Counted from the stretch's first letter, positions 1 to 7,909 are shown. The stretch: 13,037 nucleotides of DNA from an uncultured Clostridia bacterium (GCA_904502015.1 CAJGEA010000030.1:1-13037), one strand, 5' to 3'. Notes: generated by a model from the letters alone, not told the origin. Numbers and translations: made by a program.

Positions 1-118
1 AAAAAACATATATTTCAAAACGCTCTTTTAAATATATTTTTTGAAGGTTCTTGAGGGGGTTCGGGGGAACTTCTTGCAAGAAGTTCCCCCGGCGTTCTCC
101 CAGATAAACCCCAATTTG
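1..118 (+). repeat. Interspersed repeat A, copy 1 (A1), with a 28-nt perfect palindrome
   Basis: This copy is nearly identical to the reverse complement of 11080-11196, with two substitutions and one T-run length difference that I can see. Its core, 63-90, is a perfect palindrome whose half is GGGGGAACTTCTTG. An AT-rich segment (about 6-36) can form an imperfect stem. The short linker before the palindrome (AAGGTTCTTGAGGGGGTTC) resembles the linker of family B, so A looks like a variant of the same superfamily. The copy may extend left of the window. Read from cotH, it lies downstream of that gene's terminator. Confidence 0.9.
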
Positions 119-149
119 ATGTATGGACGAAAACCGGGCAAAAATCCCC

Positions 150-190
150 CCCAAAAAATCCAAAGCGGTCAGCCCCGTGGGGCTGACCGC
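150..190 (-). terminator. Rho-independent terminator of cotH
   Basis: The sequence 165-190 forms a perfect 12-bp GC-rich hairpin (arm GCGGTCAGCCCC, two-base centre). On the minus strand it is followed by TTTGGATTTTTT, a usable U-tract. It lies about 50 nt past the cotH stop codon, which fits termination of that transcript. Confidence 0.85.
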
Positions 191-242
191 GACGTTCGCC
201 GCTCGGAGGGGCAAACGTTTATTCAATTATGCAAAATTTTAT

Positions 243-2177
243 TCATTCCGTGCACAACCGCTCGGCCATCTCCAGATACGCGAGGAACTGCTTCGGGCGG
301 GCGGTAAAGAAAGCCTTGACGCGACGGGCGGCGTTGTACCAATCCCGCTGGATGCTGATGCCGTCCACGATATCCCCGCCCCAGCGGTCGAGGTGAGCGA
401 CAATGCCCTCCTTGATGGCCTTGTAGGCCGCGCTATACAGATCCTCCTGCAGCTCCACCGCCTCGTCAGAGGCGAGGGTACGGGCGTACGCCACAAAGTC
501 GCTACGGAAATCGTCATTTCTCATACAAAATGCAAAAAGTCCTTGCAGGTAAAGGGAATCGGGGTACAGCATCGTCTCGCCGCTGTTGGAGTAGAGACTC
601 GAGTAACCGTTGACGTAATTGCCGAGAACGCGCCAGAAGGTGTCCACGTCGGCGCGGCTGTCCAGCTCGGGCAGAATGTCGGGACGGGAGTAGCGCGCCG
701 CCGCCATGTCCATATCTCTCGTCATGAATCGCCACTTGCCGTCGGTGATCTCCACGCCCTCAACGGGCGCGCCGGTGTACCGCCAGACCTTGACGTTGTT
801 GTGCGGCCAGTCGGTGTTGCAGAAGTAGAGGTTGAGAGCGTAGTATTCCAGCAGATTTTGCAGGTCGATCTTCTCGGAAATCTCGGTAAACAGGGCGTTG
901 TAGCGGCTGTCGCTCGCGTGAACCCCCTCGGCGGCGCGGCGGCAGAGATCCTCCCACGCGGCCAGCTCGGCTTTCGCGGCGGAATCCTCGTCGGTTTCGT
1001 AGTAGAACCACACGTTGCAAAAGCGGCAGGCACCGCCACTTTCATGCTCGTCGCAATGGCGGGAGGTATCCAGCTCGCTCTTGACTACTACCACGTCGGC
1101 GTCGTCCACGCCCCACACCCGCTTGACGTAGTCCTCGTTCTGGTTCTCGCGCATATCCAAAAGTCCGTAGTATTTGCCGTTGACGTACACGGCGGCGAAC
1201 TGGGAGAGGGACACCGCCACGTTGGGGGCGTAGAAGGCGGCAAAATTGTTGATGACACCGTCACGCAGCAGCGCGGCGTCCATAGGATCGCAGGCGGTGG
1301 CCAGCAGAGAATCGTTACCGCCGTTGCGGAGGATGAAGCTGTCGTAGCGATCCAGCACCTCGCCCGCGTTCTCCCCTGCCAGCACACGGCGGCCATCGAA
1401 CAAGGGGTAGCGGAAGGTGCCCGCGCCTACGTAGACGGCATCTCCAAAGTAGCCGTCCTTACGGGCGATGAGCTTGAAGGATTTTTGCGCCAGCGTGCGG
1501 GAGGAGCCGCCAAAGAGGCGCAGGCCCGCGTCCTGCGAGATCACGGTCTGCCCCTTGGGGGTGACGATCTCGACGTGAGCGGGACGCTCGATCTTCTCAT
1601 AGGGGGCATCGCACATCTCGTCCAGATCCCCCGCGTCCACCGAGATCATGACGGTGTAGAGCGCGCTCGTGCCACTCTTTGCGCGGACGTAGGTATGGCT
1701 GGCCACTTGGCCTACCATAGTCGAGCCCTCAAAGGCGGCGACGCGGATGCAGTCGGCCTTGCCCTCGGTCTTGGCGACGGTCAGGGACGCGGGAAATTTA
1801 CGGGAGCGGGCGGTAGGGATACTGCCGTCACTGGTGTAGCGCAGGGTTGTTCCCTCGGGGGCCTTGGCGGTAAGCGTCACCGCCTCGGTATACACGCCGC
1901 CGCTGTGCGAGAGGACGGCGGTGGTCACCGCGGTGTCGGGGGCGTCCGAGGTGCCGGGGGTGTCAGAGGTGTCGAATGTGGTATCCTTCTCGGCTTCGGT
2001 ATCGGCATCCCCTTCGGTATCGGTGGGAGATTCCGTCGCGGTGCCCGACTCGGTATCGGAAAGGGTATCCGTACCCTGCGTGTCGGGGACGGTGCAGGCC
2101 ACCTGACCGCTCAAGAGCAGTGCCGCCAGCAAGCAGGCGATACCCCCGCGAAGGATTTTTTTATACGTATGCAGCAT
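243..2177 (-). CDS. CotH-kinase family lipoprotein with N-terminal chitobiase-like domain
   Basis: A 644-aa protein, probably exported and lipid-anchored. A hydrophobic signal (about residues 11-27) ends in a lipobox-like QVAC with Cys28. An acidic Thr/Ser/Asp-rich linker (29-85) follows, then a CHB_HEX_C-like beta domain (about 95-165, YTSDGSIPT). The CotH kinase-like region (about 172-500) carries GGSSR..QKSFKL (223-236), FILRN (281-285), VNGKYYGLLDMREN (332-345), NTDWPHNNVKVWR (454-466) and WRFMTRDMDMA (482-492). The last motif matches the family's acidic catalytic segment. Bacillus CotH phosphorylates spore-coat proteins, but secreted gut-clostridial homologues have unknown substrates and many are linked to surface or cellulosome-like proteins. 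An unusual His/Cys cluster (His374, Cys375, His378, Cys384, Cys387) interrupts the kinase region. The ATG at 2177 has AAAGGTGG 8 nt upstream and a strong promoter, so the start is well supported. The -3 lipobox residue (Gln) is atypical. Confidence 0.88.
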   Translation of the reverse strand: MLHTYKKILRGGIACLLAALLLSGQVACTVPDTQGTDTLSDTESGTATESPTDTEGDADTEAEKDTTFDTSDTPGTSDAPDTAVTTAVLSHSGGVYTEAVTLTAKAPEGTTLRYTSDGSIPTARSRKFPASLTVAKTEGKADCIRVAAFEGSTMVGQVASHTYVRAKSGTSALYTVMISVDAGDLDEMCDAPYEKIERPAHVEIVTPKGQTVISQDAGLRLFGGSSRTLAQKSFKLIARKDGYFGDAVYVGAGTFRYPLFDGRRVLAGENAGEVLDRYDSFILRNGGNDSLLATACDPMDAALLRDGVINNFAAFYAPNVAVSLSQFAAVYVNGKYYGLLDMRENQNEDYVKRVWGVDDADVVVVKSELDTSRHCDEHESGGACRFCNVWFYYETDEDSAAKAELAAWEDLCRRAAEGVHASDSRYNALFTEISEKIDLQNLLEYYALNLYFCNTDWPHNNVKVWRYTGAPVEGVEITDGKWRFMTRDMDMAAARYSRPDILPELDSRADVDTFWRVLGNYVNGYSSLYSNSGETMLYPDSLYLQGLFAFCMRNDDFRSDFVAYARTLASDEAVELQEDLYSAAYKAIKEGIVAHLDRWGGDIVDGISIQRDWYNAARRVKAFFTARPKQFLAYLEMAERLCTE

Positions 2178-2211
2178 GGATTTTCCACCTTTCTATGTTC
2201 TGAATACCTCT

Positions 2212-2240
2212 ATTATAGCACACCTTCCTCCGTTTGTCAC
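2212..2240 (-). promoter_or_regulatory. Sigma-A promoter of cotH
   Basis: On the minus strand there is a -35 GTGACA (2235-2240), a 17-nt spacer and a perfect -10 TATAAT (2212-2217) preceded by TGC, an extended -10. Transcription would begin near 2205, giving a leader of about 28 nt with the ribosome binding site AAAGGTGG. Confidence 0.85.
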
Positions 2241-2291
2241 GGGCGGCGAAAAAATAATTGTGAAAATTTATCAATTCCCTCCCCCGCGCCG

Positions 2292-2320
2292 TTGACTTTC
2301 GGGAGGAAATATTCTATAAT
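2292..2320 (+). promoter_or_regulatory. Sigma-A promoter of the DUF4830 gene
   Basis: A -35 TTGACT (2292-2297), a 17-nt spacer and a perfect -10 TATAAT (2315-2320). It diverges from the cotH promoter, with about 51 bp between the two -35 boxes. Predicted initiation near 2327 gives a leader of about 65 nt. Confidence 0.85.
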
Positions 2321-2391
2321 ATTTCTATACGCTCATAAACCGACACCTCCCCTCATATCATGGAGCAGATAACTATCACGGAGGTATCGGT

Positions 2392-2943
2392 ATGTTCATT
2401 TACTCATTCAAAGCCAGCAGTATCAAATTCGTGGGCATCGTGTGCATCGCCCTCGTCGCCCTCATCACCCTGATCGCATTCGTGCCCGCGTATAGCGATG
2501 CTTATAACGGCACGTCCGAGCCCACGGCGGGCGGCACGTCGGCAGGCACGGCCAACAAAAACGACACCACGGTCAGCTACAAGTACGAAAAGGTCAAGTC
2601 GGCCGACGATGCCGCCGCCTTCCTCCGCCAGTTCGGCTGGTCGGTGGACGCGGGCTCGGCTGAGGTCACCGAGGTGACCATCCCCGCCGAGTTCGACAAG
2701 ATCTTCGCGGGCTACAACGAACTGCAAAAAGCGCAAGGGCTGGATCTCTCAGGCTACAAAAAGAAGGCCGTCACCCGCTACACCTTCACCCTCACCGACT
2801 ACAAGGACGCCGAGGGTAAGCCCTACGACGGCCGCGTCTACGCCAACGTCCTCGTCTATCGCAACCGCGTCATCGGCGGCGACGTCTGCTCGGCCGACGT
2901 CAGCGGCTTCATCCACGGCTTCGAGCTGCCGCGCGGAGAATAA
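2392..2943 (+). CDS. DUF4830 domain protein, membrane-anchored
   Basis: A 183-aa protein of unknown function. Residues 11-33 form one hydrophobic segment that could be an uncleaved signal anchor. A Gly/Thr/Ser-rich linker (38-60) leads to an extracytoplasmic domain from about residue 66. That domain contains DDAAAFLRQFGW (72-83), EVTIPAEFDKIFAGYNELQKAQG (95-117 region) and a Tyr-rich C-terminal part ending in VCSADVSGFIHGF. The pattern of FL..FGW followed by IP.EFD..YN..QK.QG.DL..Y is what I recognise as DUF4830, a family found in Clostridia. The ATG is preceded by GGAGGT at 2380-2385 with good spacing. The gene has its own promoter and is divergent from cotH, so co-regulation of the two is possible but not shown. 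No catalytic motif is visible. Confidence 0.8.
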   Translation: MFIYSFKASSIKFVGIVCIALVALITLIAFVPAYSDAYNGTSEPTAGGTSAGTANKNDTTVSYKYEKVKSADDAAAFLRQFGWSVDAGSAEVTEVTIPAEFDKIFAGYNELQKAQGLDLSGYKKKAVTRYTFTLTDYKDAEGKPYDGRVYANVLVYRNRVIGGDVCSADVSGFIHGFELPRGE

Positions 2944-2956
2944 GTGGCACGGCTTT

Positions 2957-3034
2957 GTGGGGTTTCACCCCACACCCCACCAAACTTTTCTTGAAAGAAA
3001 AGTTTGGATCAAAAGAACTTTACCAAGATAATAA
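2957..3034 (-). repeat. Interspersed two-hairpin repeat B, copy 1 (B1)
   Basis: Hairpin 2 (2957-2973) is GTGGGG, loop TTTCA, CCCCAC. After ACCCCA comes hairpin 1 (2980-3007), a perfect 13-bp stem with arm CCAAACTTTTCTT. A tail related to TTGGATTCCAAAGAACTTTAATAA follows. The same architecture occurs in B2-B5 with different but still complementary stems. It starts 13 nt after the DUF4830 stop codon and may serve as its 3' end or terminator, although no classic U-tract follows. Confidence 0.8.
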
Positions 3035-3085
3035 TGGGCATCTCCCAAAAAAGAAAAGCACTCTTGAACCCAGCTTTTCCTGTGT

Positions 3086-3230
3086 GTTGCCAAGGCCCAG
3101 CCAAGGAATGTGGGGGATGGGGCACAAAAGACCCTCGGCTCACATCAACCCTATTGCAGGGGAAGGGGGAGAGAAACTTCGGCGTTTGAGATGGTTCTCT
3201 CCCCCTTCCCCCGGAGACCGAGAAACATTT
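3086..3230 (+). repeat. Structured repeat C, copy 1 (C1)
   Basis: The element runs from GTTGCC to CATTT and is closely matched by 7727-7871. Its 3' half is a perfect 17-bp hairpin with left arm GGGGAAGGGGGAGAGAA (3159-3175, all purine), right arm 3195-3211 and the 19-nt loop ACTTCGGCGTTTGAGATGG (3176-3194). The 5' half begins GTTGCC..GGCCCAGCCAAGGA and ends GGGGCA, which can pair TGCC with GGCA. The conserved sequence GAGACCGA..AACATTT follows the stem. It lies between the DUF4830 gene and deoC and has no reading frame of its own. Confidence 0.85.
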
Positions 3231-3303
3231 GCCACCCCCATTCGCAACACATAAAAAACGTCAAAAACCGCACGTAGATATAAAAAAGAAAGGACTCCCC
3301 ACC

Positions 3304-3987
3304 ATGACCACCACCGACATTCTCGCCCGCTGCGACCACACCCTGCTCTCCACCACCGCCACGTGGGAGGACATCCGCGCCGTCTGTGACGACGGTATGC
3401 GCTACCGAACCGCCAGCGTGTGCATCCCCGCCATGTACGTAGCCCGCGCCAAGGCCTACGTGGGCGATCGTCTGCCCATCTGCACCGTCATCGGCTTCCC
3501 CTGCGGCTACGCCACCACGGCGGCCAAGTGCTTTGAGGCATCTGACGCCGTAGCCAACGGCGCCGACGAGATCGACATGGTCATTCCCGTCGGGGCGCTC
3601 AAGGCGGGCGAGGACGATTACGTCCGCGACGAGATCGCCGCCGTCAAGGCCGCCTGCGCGGGGCGCACCCTCAAGGTCATCATTGAGACCTGCCTGCTCA
3701 CCGAGGAGGAAAAGCTGCGCGCCTGCCGCATTGTCACCGAGGCGGGGGCAGACTTCATCAAAACCTCCACGGGCTTTTCCACGGGGGGCGCGACGCGCGA
3801 GGACGTGGCGTTTCTCCGCGCCAACGTGGGAAAGGATATCAAGGTCAAGGCGGCAGGCGGCATTGCCAACCTGACCGACGCCGCCGACATGATCGCCCTC
3901 GGCGCTGACCGCCTGGGCACCAGCCGCGTGGTAGCCGCCGTCAAGGCGGGTGCCGACGGGACAACCTCCCCCAACGCGAGCTACTGA
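3304..3987 (+). CDS. deoC: Deoxyribose-phosphate aldolase
   Basis: A 227-aa class I aldolase, the usual length for the family. It splits 2-deoxy-D-ribose 5-phosphate into glyceraldehyde 3-phosphate and acetaldehyde, the last step of deoxyribonucleoside breakdown in the cytosol. Visible motifs are DHTLL (11-15), VCIPAMYV (39-46), GFPCGY (64-69), EIDMVIPVGALK (89-100, the proton-relay Asp91), FIKTSTGFSTGGAT (151-164, with Lys153 as the Schiff-base lysine) and VKAAGGI (181-187, with the second active-site Lys182). The chosen ATG has AGAAAGGA about 10 nt upstream. An in-frame extension to 3229 lacks family similarity. The ftsW-like gene begins 16 nt after the stop codon, so the two are probably co-transcribed. 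The C-terminal tail after the conserved GTSR motif is short and poorly conserved. Confidence 0.96.
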   Translation: MTTTDILARCDHTLLSTTATWEDIRAVCDDGMRYRTASVCIPAMYVARAKAYVGDRLPICTVIGFPCGYATTAAKCFEASDAVANGADEIDMVIPVGALKAGEDDYVRDEIAAVKAACAGRTLKVIIETCLLTEEEKLRACRIVTEAGADFIKTSTGFSTGGATREDVAFLRANVGKDIKVKAAGGIANLTDAADMIALGADRLGTSRVVAAVKAGADGTTSPNASY

Positions 3988-4003
3988 CGCGCGAGACGTT
4001 GCC

Positions 4004-5134
4004 ATGCTCCTGAAAATCAAGCTTTTCCTGCACGATGCCGTGCGGCGGGTGGATCCCATCCTCCTGCTCTCCACCGTCGCCCTCTCGGTGATCAGTCTGG
4101 TCACGGTGTACGGCGCGGTGGATAACTTCGGTCTGAGCAAGCTGCGCATGCAGTTCGCCATGGCCATCCTCGGCTTTCTCCTCACCTTCGTGGTGGCCAA
4201 TCTGGACTACCACATCATTGTGGACAGGCTGTGGCTCCCCCTGCTCCTGTTCTCCATGGGCATCCTTGCCCTGACGCTCGTACTGGGCTCAACGGGTGCC
4301 GCCATGGAGACCTCCAACCGAAGCTGGCTGACCATCCCCGGCATCGGCGTCGCCATCCAGCCCTCCGAGTTCGTCAAGATCACCTTCATCTGCACCTTTG
4401 CCAAGCACCTGTCGGTGGTCGAGGGACGCATCAACCACCCCAAAAGCCTGATCGGGCTCTTTTTGCACGCGGGGCTGATCGTGGGACTCATCCTGCTCTC
4501 GGGCGACCTCGGCGTGGCGCTGGTTTACATCGCCCTCGTCCTCATTATGCTCTTTTGCGCCGGACTTCACGGCGGCTACTTCCTCGCCGCCGCCGGCATT
4601 GTCGTCGTTGCCTTCCCCTTTCTGTGGGATTTTATGGCGTCCTACCAGCAGGACCGCATCATCGTGGGCTTCAATCCCTCGCTGGATCCCGTTGACCGCG
4701 GCTGGCAGCCCCTGCTCAGCCGTCAATGCATTGAAAACGGCGGGCTTCTCGGCGTCGGGCTCTTTGGCGGCGGAGACTACGAGCAGCTTGCGGCCTCGCA
4801 CACCGACTTCATCCTCGCCACCGTCTGCGAGAAATTCGGCTTTGTAGGCGGCTTTCTCGTCATCGGCACTCTTGCCGTGCTGGTCGTTCGCATCCTGTGG
4901 ATCGCCAGGCAGGCCAACCACGACTACGGCGCCTACCTCGCCGCGGGCGTGGCCGCCGTCATCATCGCCCAGACGCTGGAGAACGTGGGTATGTGCCTTG
5001 CCATTCTGCCCACCATCGGCCTGACTCTGCCCTTCGTCTCCTGCGGCGGCTCGTCCATGCTGGCGACCTTCATGCTGGTGGGCATGGTTCATTCCGTCCG
5101 CGCCCACCGCCCCTCATGGAGAATACGAGAGTAA
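4004..5134 (+). CDS. SEDS family glycan polymerase (FtsW/RodA/SpoVE-like)
   Basis: A 376-aa polytopic membrane protein with about 10 hydrophobic segments. SEDS proteins polymerise lipid II into peptidoglycan glycan strands, working with a class B PBP in division (FtsW), elongation (RodA) or sporulation (SpoVE). Visible family motifs are NRSWLTIPGIGVAIQPSEFVKI (105-126 region), SGDLGVALV (166-174), YQQDRI (214-219), SHTDFILA (265-272, with Asp268 in the position of the essential catalytic Asp) and ILPTIGLTLPFVSCGGSSM (334-352). The subclass cannot be assigned: no ftsZ, mreB or PBP gene is nearby. The ATG at 4004 is preferred because its N-terminus fits the family. A longer in-frame start at 3950 would overlap deoC by 38 nt and add an unrelated, Pro-rich leader. 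The ribosome binding site is weak (GCGAGA), which suggests translation coupled to deoC. Confidence 0.92.
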   Translation: MLLKIKLFLHDAVRRVDPILLLSTVALSVISLVTVYGAVDNFGLSKLRMQFAMAILGFLLTFVVANLDYHIIVDRLWLPLLLFSMGILALTLVLGSTGAAMETSNRSWLTIPGIGVAIQPSEFVKITFICTFAKHLSVVEGRINHPKSLIGLFLHAGLIVGLILLSGDLGVALVYIALVLIMLFCAGLHGGYFLAAAGIVVVAFPFLWDFMASYQQDRIIVGFNPSLDPVDRGWQPLLSRQCIENGGLLGVGLFGGGDYEQLAASHTDFILATVCEKFGFVGGFLVIGTLAVLVVRILWIARQANHDYGAYLAAGVAAVIIAQTLENVGMCLAILPTIGLTLPFVSCGGSSMLATFMLVGMVHSVRAHRPSWRIRE

Positions 5135-5144
5135 CGATTTCTAT

Positions 5145-5222
5145 CAGGGGGCATCGCCCCCTGAAACCCCACCAAGAACCTTTTTGAAAAAAGGTTCTTG
5201 GAACTCCAAAAACTTTGAAAAA
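5145..5222 (-). repeat. Interspersed two-hairpin repeat B, copy 2 (B2)
   Basis: Hairpin 2 is 5145-5163 (CAGGGGGC, loop ATC, GCCCCCTG). After GAAACCCCA comes hairpin 1 at 5172-5201 (arm CCAAGAACCTTTT, TGAA centre). It starts 10 nt past the ftsW-like stop codon. It stands tail-to-tail with B3, so 5145-5301 as a whole is a long imperfect palindrome centred near 5223. Confidence 0.85.
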
Positions 5223-5301
5223 ATGTTTATTAAAGTTCTTTGGAATCCAAAACCTTTCTTTCAAGAAAGGTTTTGGTGGGGTGCAGGGGTGAAACCCCTG
5301 C
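5223..5301 (+). repeat. Interspersed two-hairpin repeat B, copy 3 (B3)
   Basis: Hairpin 1 is 5247-5276, a perfect 14-bp stem with arm CCAAAACCTTTCTT. After TGGGGT comes hairpin 2 at 5283-5301 (GCAGGGG, loop TGAAA, CCCCTGC). It is inverted relative to B2 and precedes recD2, ending 27 nt before its start codon. With B2 it fills almost the whole gap between the ftsW-like gene and recD2. Confidence 0.85.
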
Positions 5302-5328
5302 ATAACTACATCCAAAGGGAGGACAACT

Positions 5329-7575
5329 ATGTCCGATCACAACGAGACTCCCACCCCTGCCGACGGTCTGATCCGCCTTGTGGGCACGATTGAGCACATT
5401 ATTTACGCCAGCGAGGACACGGGTTACACCGTCATGGACGTCGGGCTGGAGGCGGGCGACGAGGTAATCACCGCCTGCGGCATCTGCCCCTACGCGGGGG
5501 ACGGAGACAGCGTCATCCTCTGGGGCAAGTGGGTACACAGCCCCAAGTATGGCCGCCAGTTCCGCGTTGAGCAGTACGAGCGCAACCTGCCCGCCGACTC
5601 CACCGCCATCCTGCGCTACCTCTCCTCCCGCACCATCAAGGGCATCGGCCCCAAGCTCGCCGAGCGCATCGTCGATACCTTCGGCGAGGACACGCTGGAC
5701 GTCATGGAGAACCACCCCGAGTGGCTCACCGAGATCTCAGGCATCTCGGCGCGCAAGGCCGCCGAGATCGGAGAGGATTTCCGCGCCAAGGCGGGCATCC
5801 GCTCGGCCATGCTGTTTTTCCGCGAGCATTTCGGCGCCGCCATGACGGTGCGCATCTACAAGAAATTCGGAAACAGCGCGGTGGAGATCGCCCGCCACAA
5901 TCCCTACCGCCTCTGCGACGAGGTGGAGGGCATCGGCTTTGAGCGCGCCGACCGCATGGCCATGGCTCTGGGACTTGACCCCGCCGCCGAGGAGCGCCTG
6001 ATGAGCGGCGTGCGCTATATCCTCTCCTCCAACGCCGCCCAGAACGGCCACGTCTGCCTCCCACGCGAAAAGCTGGTAGAAACCGCCGCGCGCCTGCTCT
6101 CGGCCGAGCCCGCCCGCATTGAAGCGGCGCTGGACGCCCAGATCGAACTCGGCAAGCTGGTCGTCCGCCGCATGGGGGGCGTGGACTACCTATTTGATTC
6201 CCCCCGCGACCGCGCCGAACAGTACATCGCCGACAAGCTCGTTCTTCTGGACAAGCTCTGCCCCGCCGTGGATGCGGGCGACGTGGACGCGTTCATCCGC
6301 CGCGAGGAGCGCGAGGTGGGCGTGACCTACGCCGCCGAGCAGAAAAAGGCCATTCACAACGCCCTCTCCCACGGAATCATGATTCTCACGGGCGGCCCCG
6401 GCACGGGTAAAACCACCGTGGTTCACGCCCTGCTCCACATCCTTACCTCGATGGGTATGAAGGTGGCCCTCGCCGCCCCCACAGGGCGCGCCGCAAAGCG
6501 GCTGTCGGAATCCACCTCGGCCGAGGCGCGCACCATCCACCGCCTGCTGGAGATGGAATTTGCCGAGGGAGAGGGGCGCGGCCACTTCCGCCGCAACGAG
6601 CAAGACCTGCTTGAGGAGAACGTCATCATCGTGGACGAGGCCTCTATGGTGGACACCGACCTCATGTGTGCCCTGTGCAAGGCCGTCAAGCCCGGCGCGC
6701 GGCTGATCCTCATCGGTGACGCCGACCAGCTCCCCAGCGTGGGCGCAGGCCGAGTCCTCAATGATCTCATTGACAGCGGCCGCTTCGCCACCGTGCGTCT
6801 GTGCGAGATTTTCCGTCAGGCGCAGGCGTCCCTGATCGTGACCAACGCCCACGCCATCAACGAGGGGCAAATGCCCACTCTGACCGTCAAGGACAACGAT
6901 TTCTTCTTCCTGCCCCGCCGCACCGACCGCGAAATCGCCGACACCGTGGTGGAGCTTTGCCGCACTCGCCTGCCCCGCACCTACGGCAAGGAAACCGAGG
7001 GCGGCATCCAGATTATCACCCCCTCCCGCCGCGGCGAGGGCGGCACCGAGAATCTCAACCGCCTCCTGCAATCCGCTCTCAATCCCCCCGAGCGGGGTAA
7101 ACGGGAGCTGCGCTTCCGCGAGAGCGTGTTCCGCGTGGGCGACCGTGTCATGCAGACCCGCAACAACTATGATATCGCGTGGGAGTCGGGCGAGTCCTTT
7201 GACCGCACCGAGGGCAACGGCATCTTCAACGGCGACATCGGCACCGTGGTCTCGGTGGACATCGCCGATTCCTCCATGCAGGTACGCTACGATGACCGCG
7301 TGGCGACCTACTCCTCCGACCTGCTGGACGAGCTGGAGCACGCCTGGGCGGTGACCGTCCACAAGAGTCAGGGCAGCGAGTACCCCTTCGTCATCATCCC
7401 CATGTACGGCGCGCCCATGCCCTTGCTCACCCGCAACCTGCTCTACACCGCCGTCACCCGCGCCCGCCGCATGGTCATCCTCGTGGGACGTGAGGACATC
7501 GTACGCATCATGGTGCAGAACCACCGCCAGTCCATGCGCTATACGGGACTCGCGTGGCGGCTCGCGCAGGGGTGA
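5329..7575 (+). CDS. recD2: ATP-dependent DNA helicase RecD2 (SF1B)
   Basis: A 748-aa 5'-3' DNA helicase of the RecD2/TraA type, normal in length for Bacillota. These enzymes act in DNA repair and replication-fork processing without RecBC. The N-terminal segment (about 14-85) looks like the OB-like domain. Helix-hairpin-helix repeats follow (about 97-215, with KGIGPKLAERIV, ISGISARKAAEIG and VEGIGFERADRMA). The helicase core has Walker A GGPGTGKTT (355-363), motif Ia AAPTGRAAKR (382-391), Walker B IIVDEASM (433-440), motif III GDADQLPSVGAGRVL (463-477) and, near the C-terminus, VTVHKSQGSEY and YTAVTRARR. All key residues are present. The start has a strong ribosome binding site, AAAGGGAGGA (5314-5323). 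No promoter is obvious because the upstream gap is occupied by repeats B2/B3, so the gene may be read from the deoC transcript. Confidence 0.96.
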   Translation: MSDHNETPTPADGLIRLVGTIEHIIYASEDTGYTVMDVGLEAGDEVITACGICPYAGDGDSVILWGKWVHSPKYGRQFRVEQYERNLPADSTAILRYLSSRTIKGIGPKLAERIVDTFGEDTLDVMENHPEWLTEISGISARKAAEIGEDFRAKAGIRSAMLFFREHFGAAMTVRIYKKFGNSAVEIARHNPYRLCDEVEGIGFERADRMAMALGLDPAAEERLMSGVRYILSSNAAQNGHVCLPREKLVETAARLLSAEPARIEAALDAQIELGKLVVRRMGGVDYLFDSPRDRAEQYIADKLVLLDKLCPAVDAGDVDAFIRREEREVGVTYAAEQKKAIHNALSHGIMILTGGPGTGKTTVVHALLHILTSMGMKVALAAPTGRAAKRLSESTSAEARTIHRLLEMEFAEGEGRGHFRRNEQDLLEENVIIVDEASMVDTDLMCALCKAVKPGARLILIGDADQLPSVGAGRVLNDLIDSGRFATVRLCEIFRQAQASLIVTNAHAINEGQMPTLTVKDNDFFFLPRRTDREIADTVVELCRTRLPRTYGKETEGGIQIITPSRRGEGGTENLNRLLQSALNPPERGKRELRFRESVFRVGDRVMQTRNNYDIAWESGESFDRTEGNGIFNGDIGTVVSVDIADSSMQVRYDDRVATYSSDLLDELEHAWAVTVHKSQGSEYPFVIIPMYGAPMPLLTRNLLYTAVTRARRMVILVGREDIVRIMVQNHRQSMRYTGLAWRLAQG

Positions 7576-7608
7576 ACATTTTGAGGCATTGCCCCCAAAC
7601 CCTTCGGC

Positions 7609-7721
7609 TTCAAATTTGGATTTGTGCCTGCGGCACGGCTCTGGCTCGGGATAGGTTATCGCGCGCCTACCATATCCCCCGATGGGACTCCCTAAGGGTG
7701 TGTTTTAAATTTGGATTTATC
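7609..7721 (+). repeat. Interspersed repeat D, copy 1 (D1)
   Basis: A unit of about 113 nt bounded by near-direct repeats TTCAAATTTGGATTTGT (start) and TTTTAAATTTGGATTTATC (end). Its core, GTGCCTGCGGCAC then GGCTCGGG...ATCGCGCGCCT, matches the reverse complement of 11315-11420. It contains a GTGCC/GGCAC hairpin and a GGGATA/TATCCC pairing. It begins 33 nt past the recD2 stop codon and is followed directly by repeat C2. Confidence 0.8.
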
Positions 7722-7726
7722 TGCGG

Positions 7727-7871
7727 GTTGCCGCCGCCCAGCCAAGGAGTGTGGGGGATGGGGCACAGAAAAGTTTTGTCTCCCATACAACCCATTTAAG
7801 GGGAAGGGGGAGAGAAACTTCGGCGTTTGAGATGGTTCTCTCCCCCTTCCCCCAGAGACCGAATAACATTT
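7727..7871 (+). repeat. Structured repeat C, copy 2 (C2)
   Basis: Its outer parts and hairpin match C1. The left arm is 7800-7816, the 19-nt loop ACTTCGGCGTTTGAGATGG is 7817-7835 and the right arm is 7836-7852. The stem and loop are identical to C1. The spacer between the 5' motif (GTTGCC..CCCAGCCAAGGAGTGTGGGGGATGGGGCACA in three parts) and the stem has diverged, so the conserved parts appear constrained. It lies downstream of recD2 in the sense orientation. Confidence 0.88.
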
Positions 7872-7909
7872 AAGGCTAAAGGGGTATTGCTTTACCTTCC
7901 TCATGATGC

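Noticed and set aside
123..2372. Long plus-strand open frame (749 codons) opposite cotH
   Set aside because: It is the GC-rich antisense of a clear CotH-kinase gene with lipobox, promoter and ribosome binding site. Its own protein is low-complexity Gly/Val/His-rich with no motif.
2955..3254. Small plus-strand open frame between the DUF4830 gene and deoC
   Set aside because: It is made entirely of repeats B1 and C1, and the frame is not maintained in the matching copy C2.
3950..4003. Upstream start for the SEDS protein
   Set aside because: It would overlap deoC and add a Pro/Thr-rich leader not seen in the family. The ATG at 4004 gives a normal cytosolic N-terminus before the first membrane helix.
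3151..4200. Minus-strand open frame crossing deoC and repeat C1
   Set aside because: It runs through a structured repeat and antisense to an intact aldolase. The translation is Gly/Asp-rich and motif-free.
4289..5107. Minus-strand open frame opposite the SEDS gene
   Set aside because: Highly charged His/Asp/Gly-rich translation typical of antisense to a membrane protein.
6190..7524. Long minus-strand open frame opposite recD2
   Set aside because: Antisense shadow of conserved helicase motifs. The translation is Gly/His/Val-rich and matches nothing recognisable.
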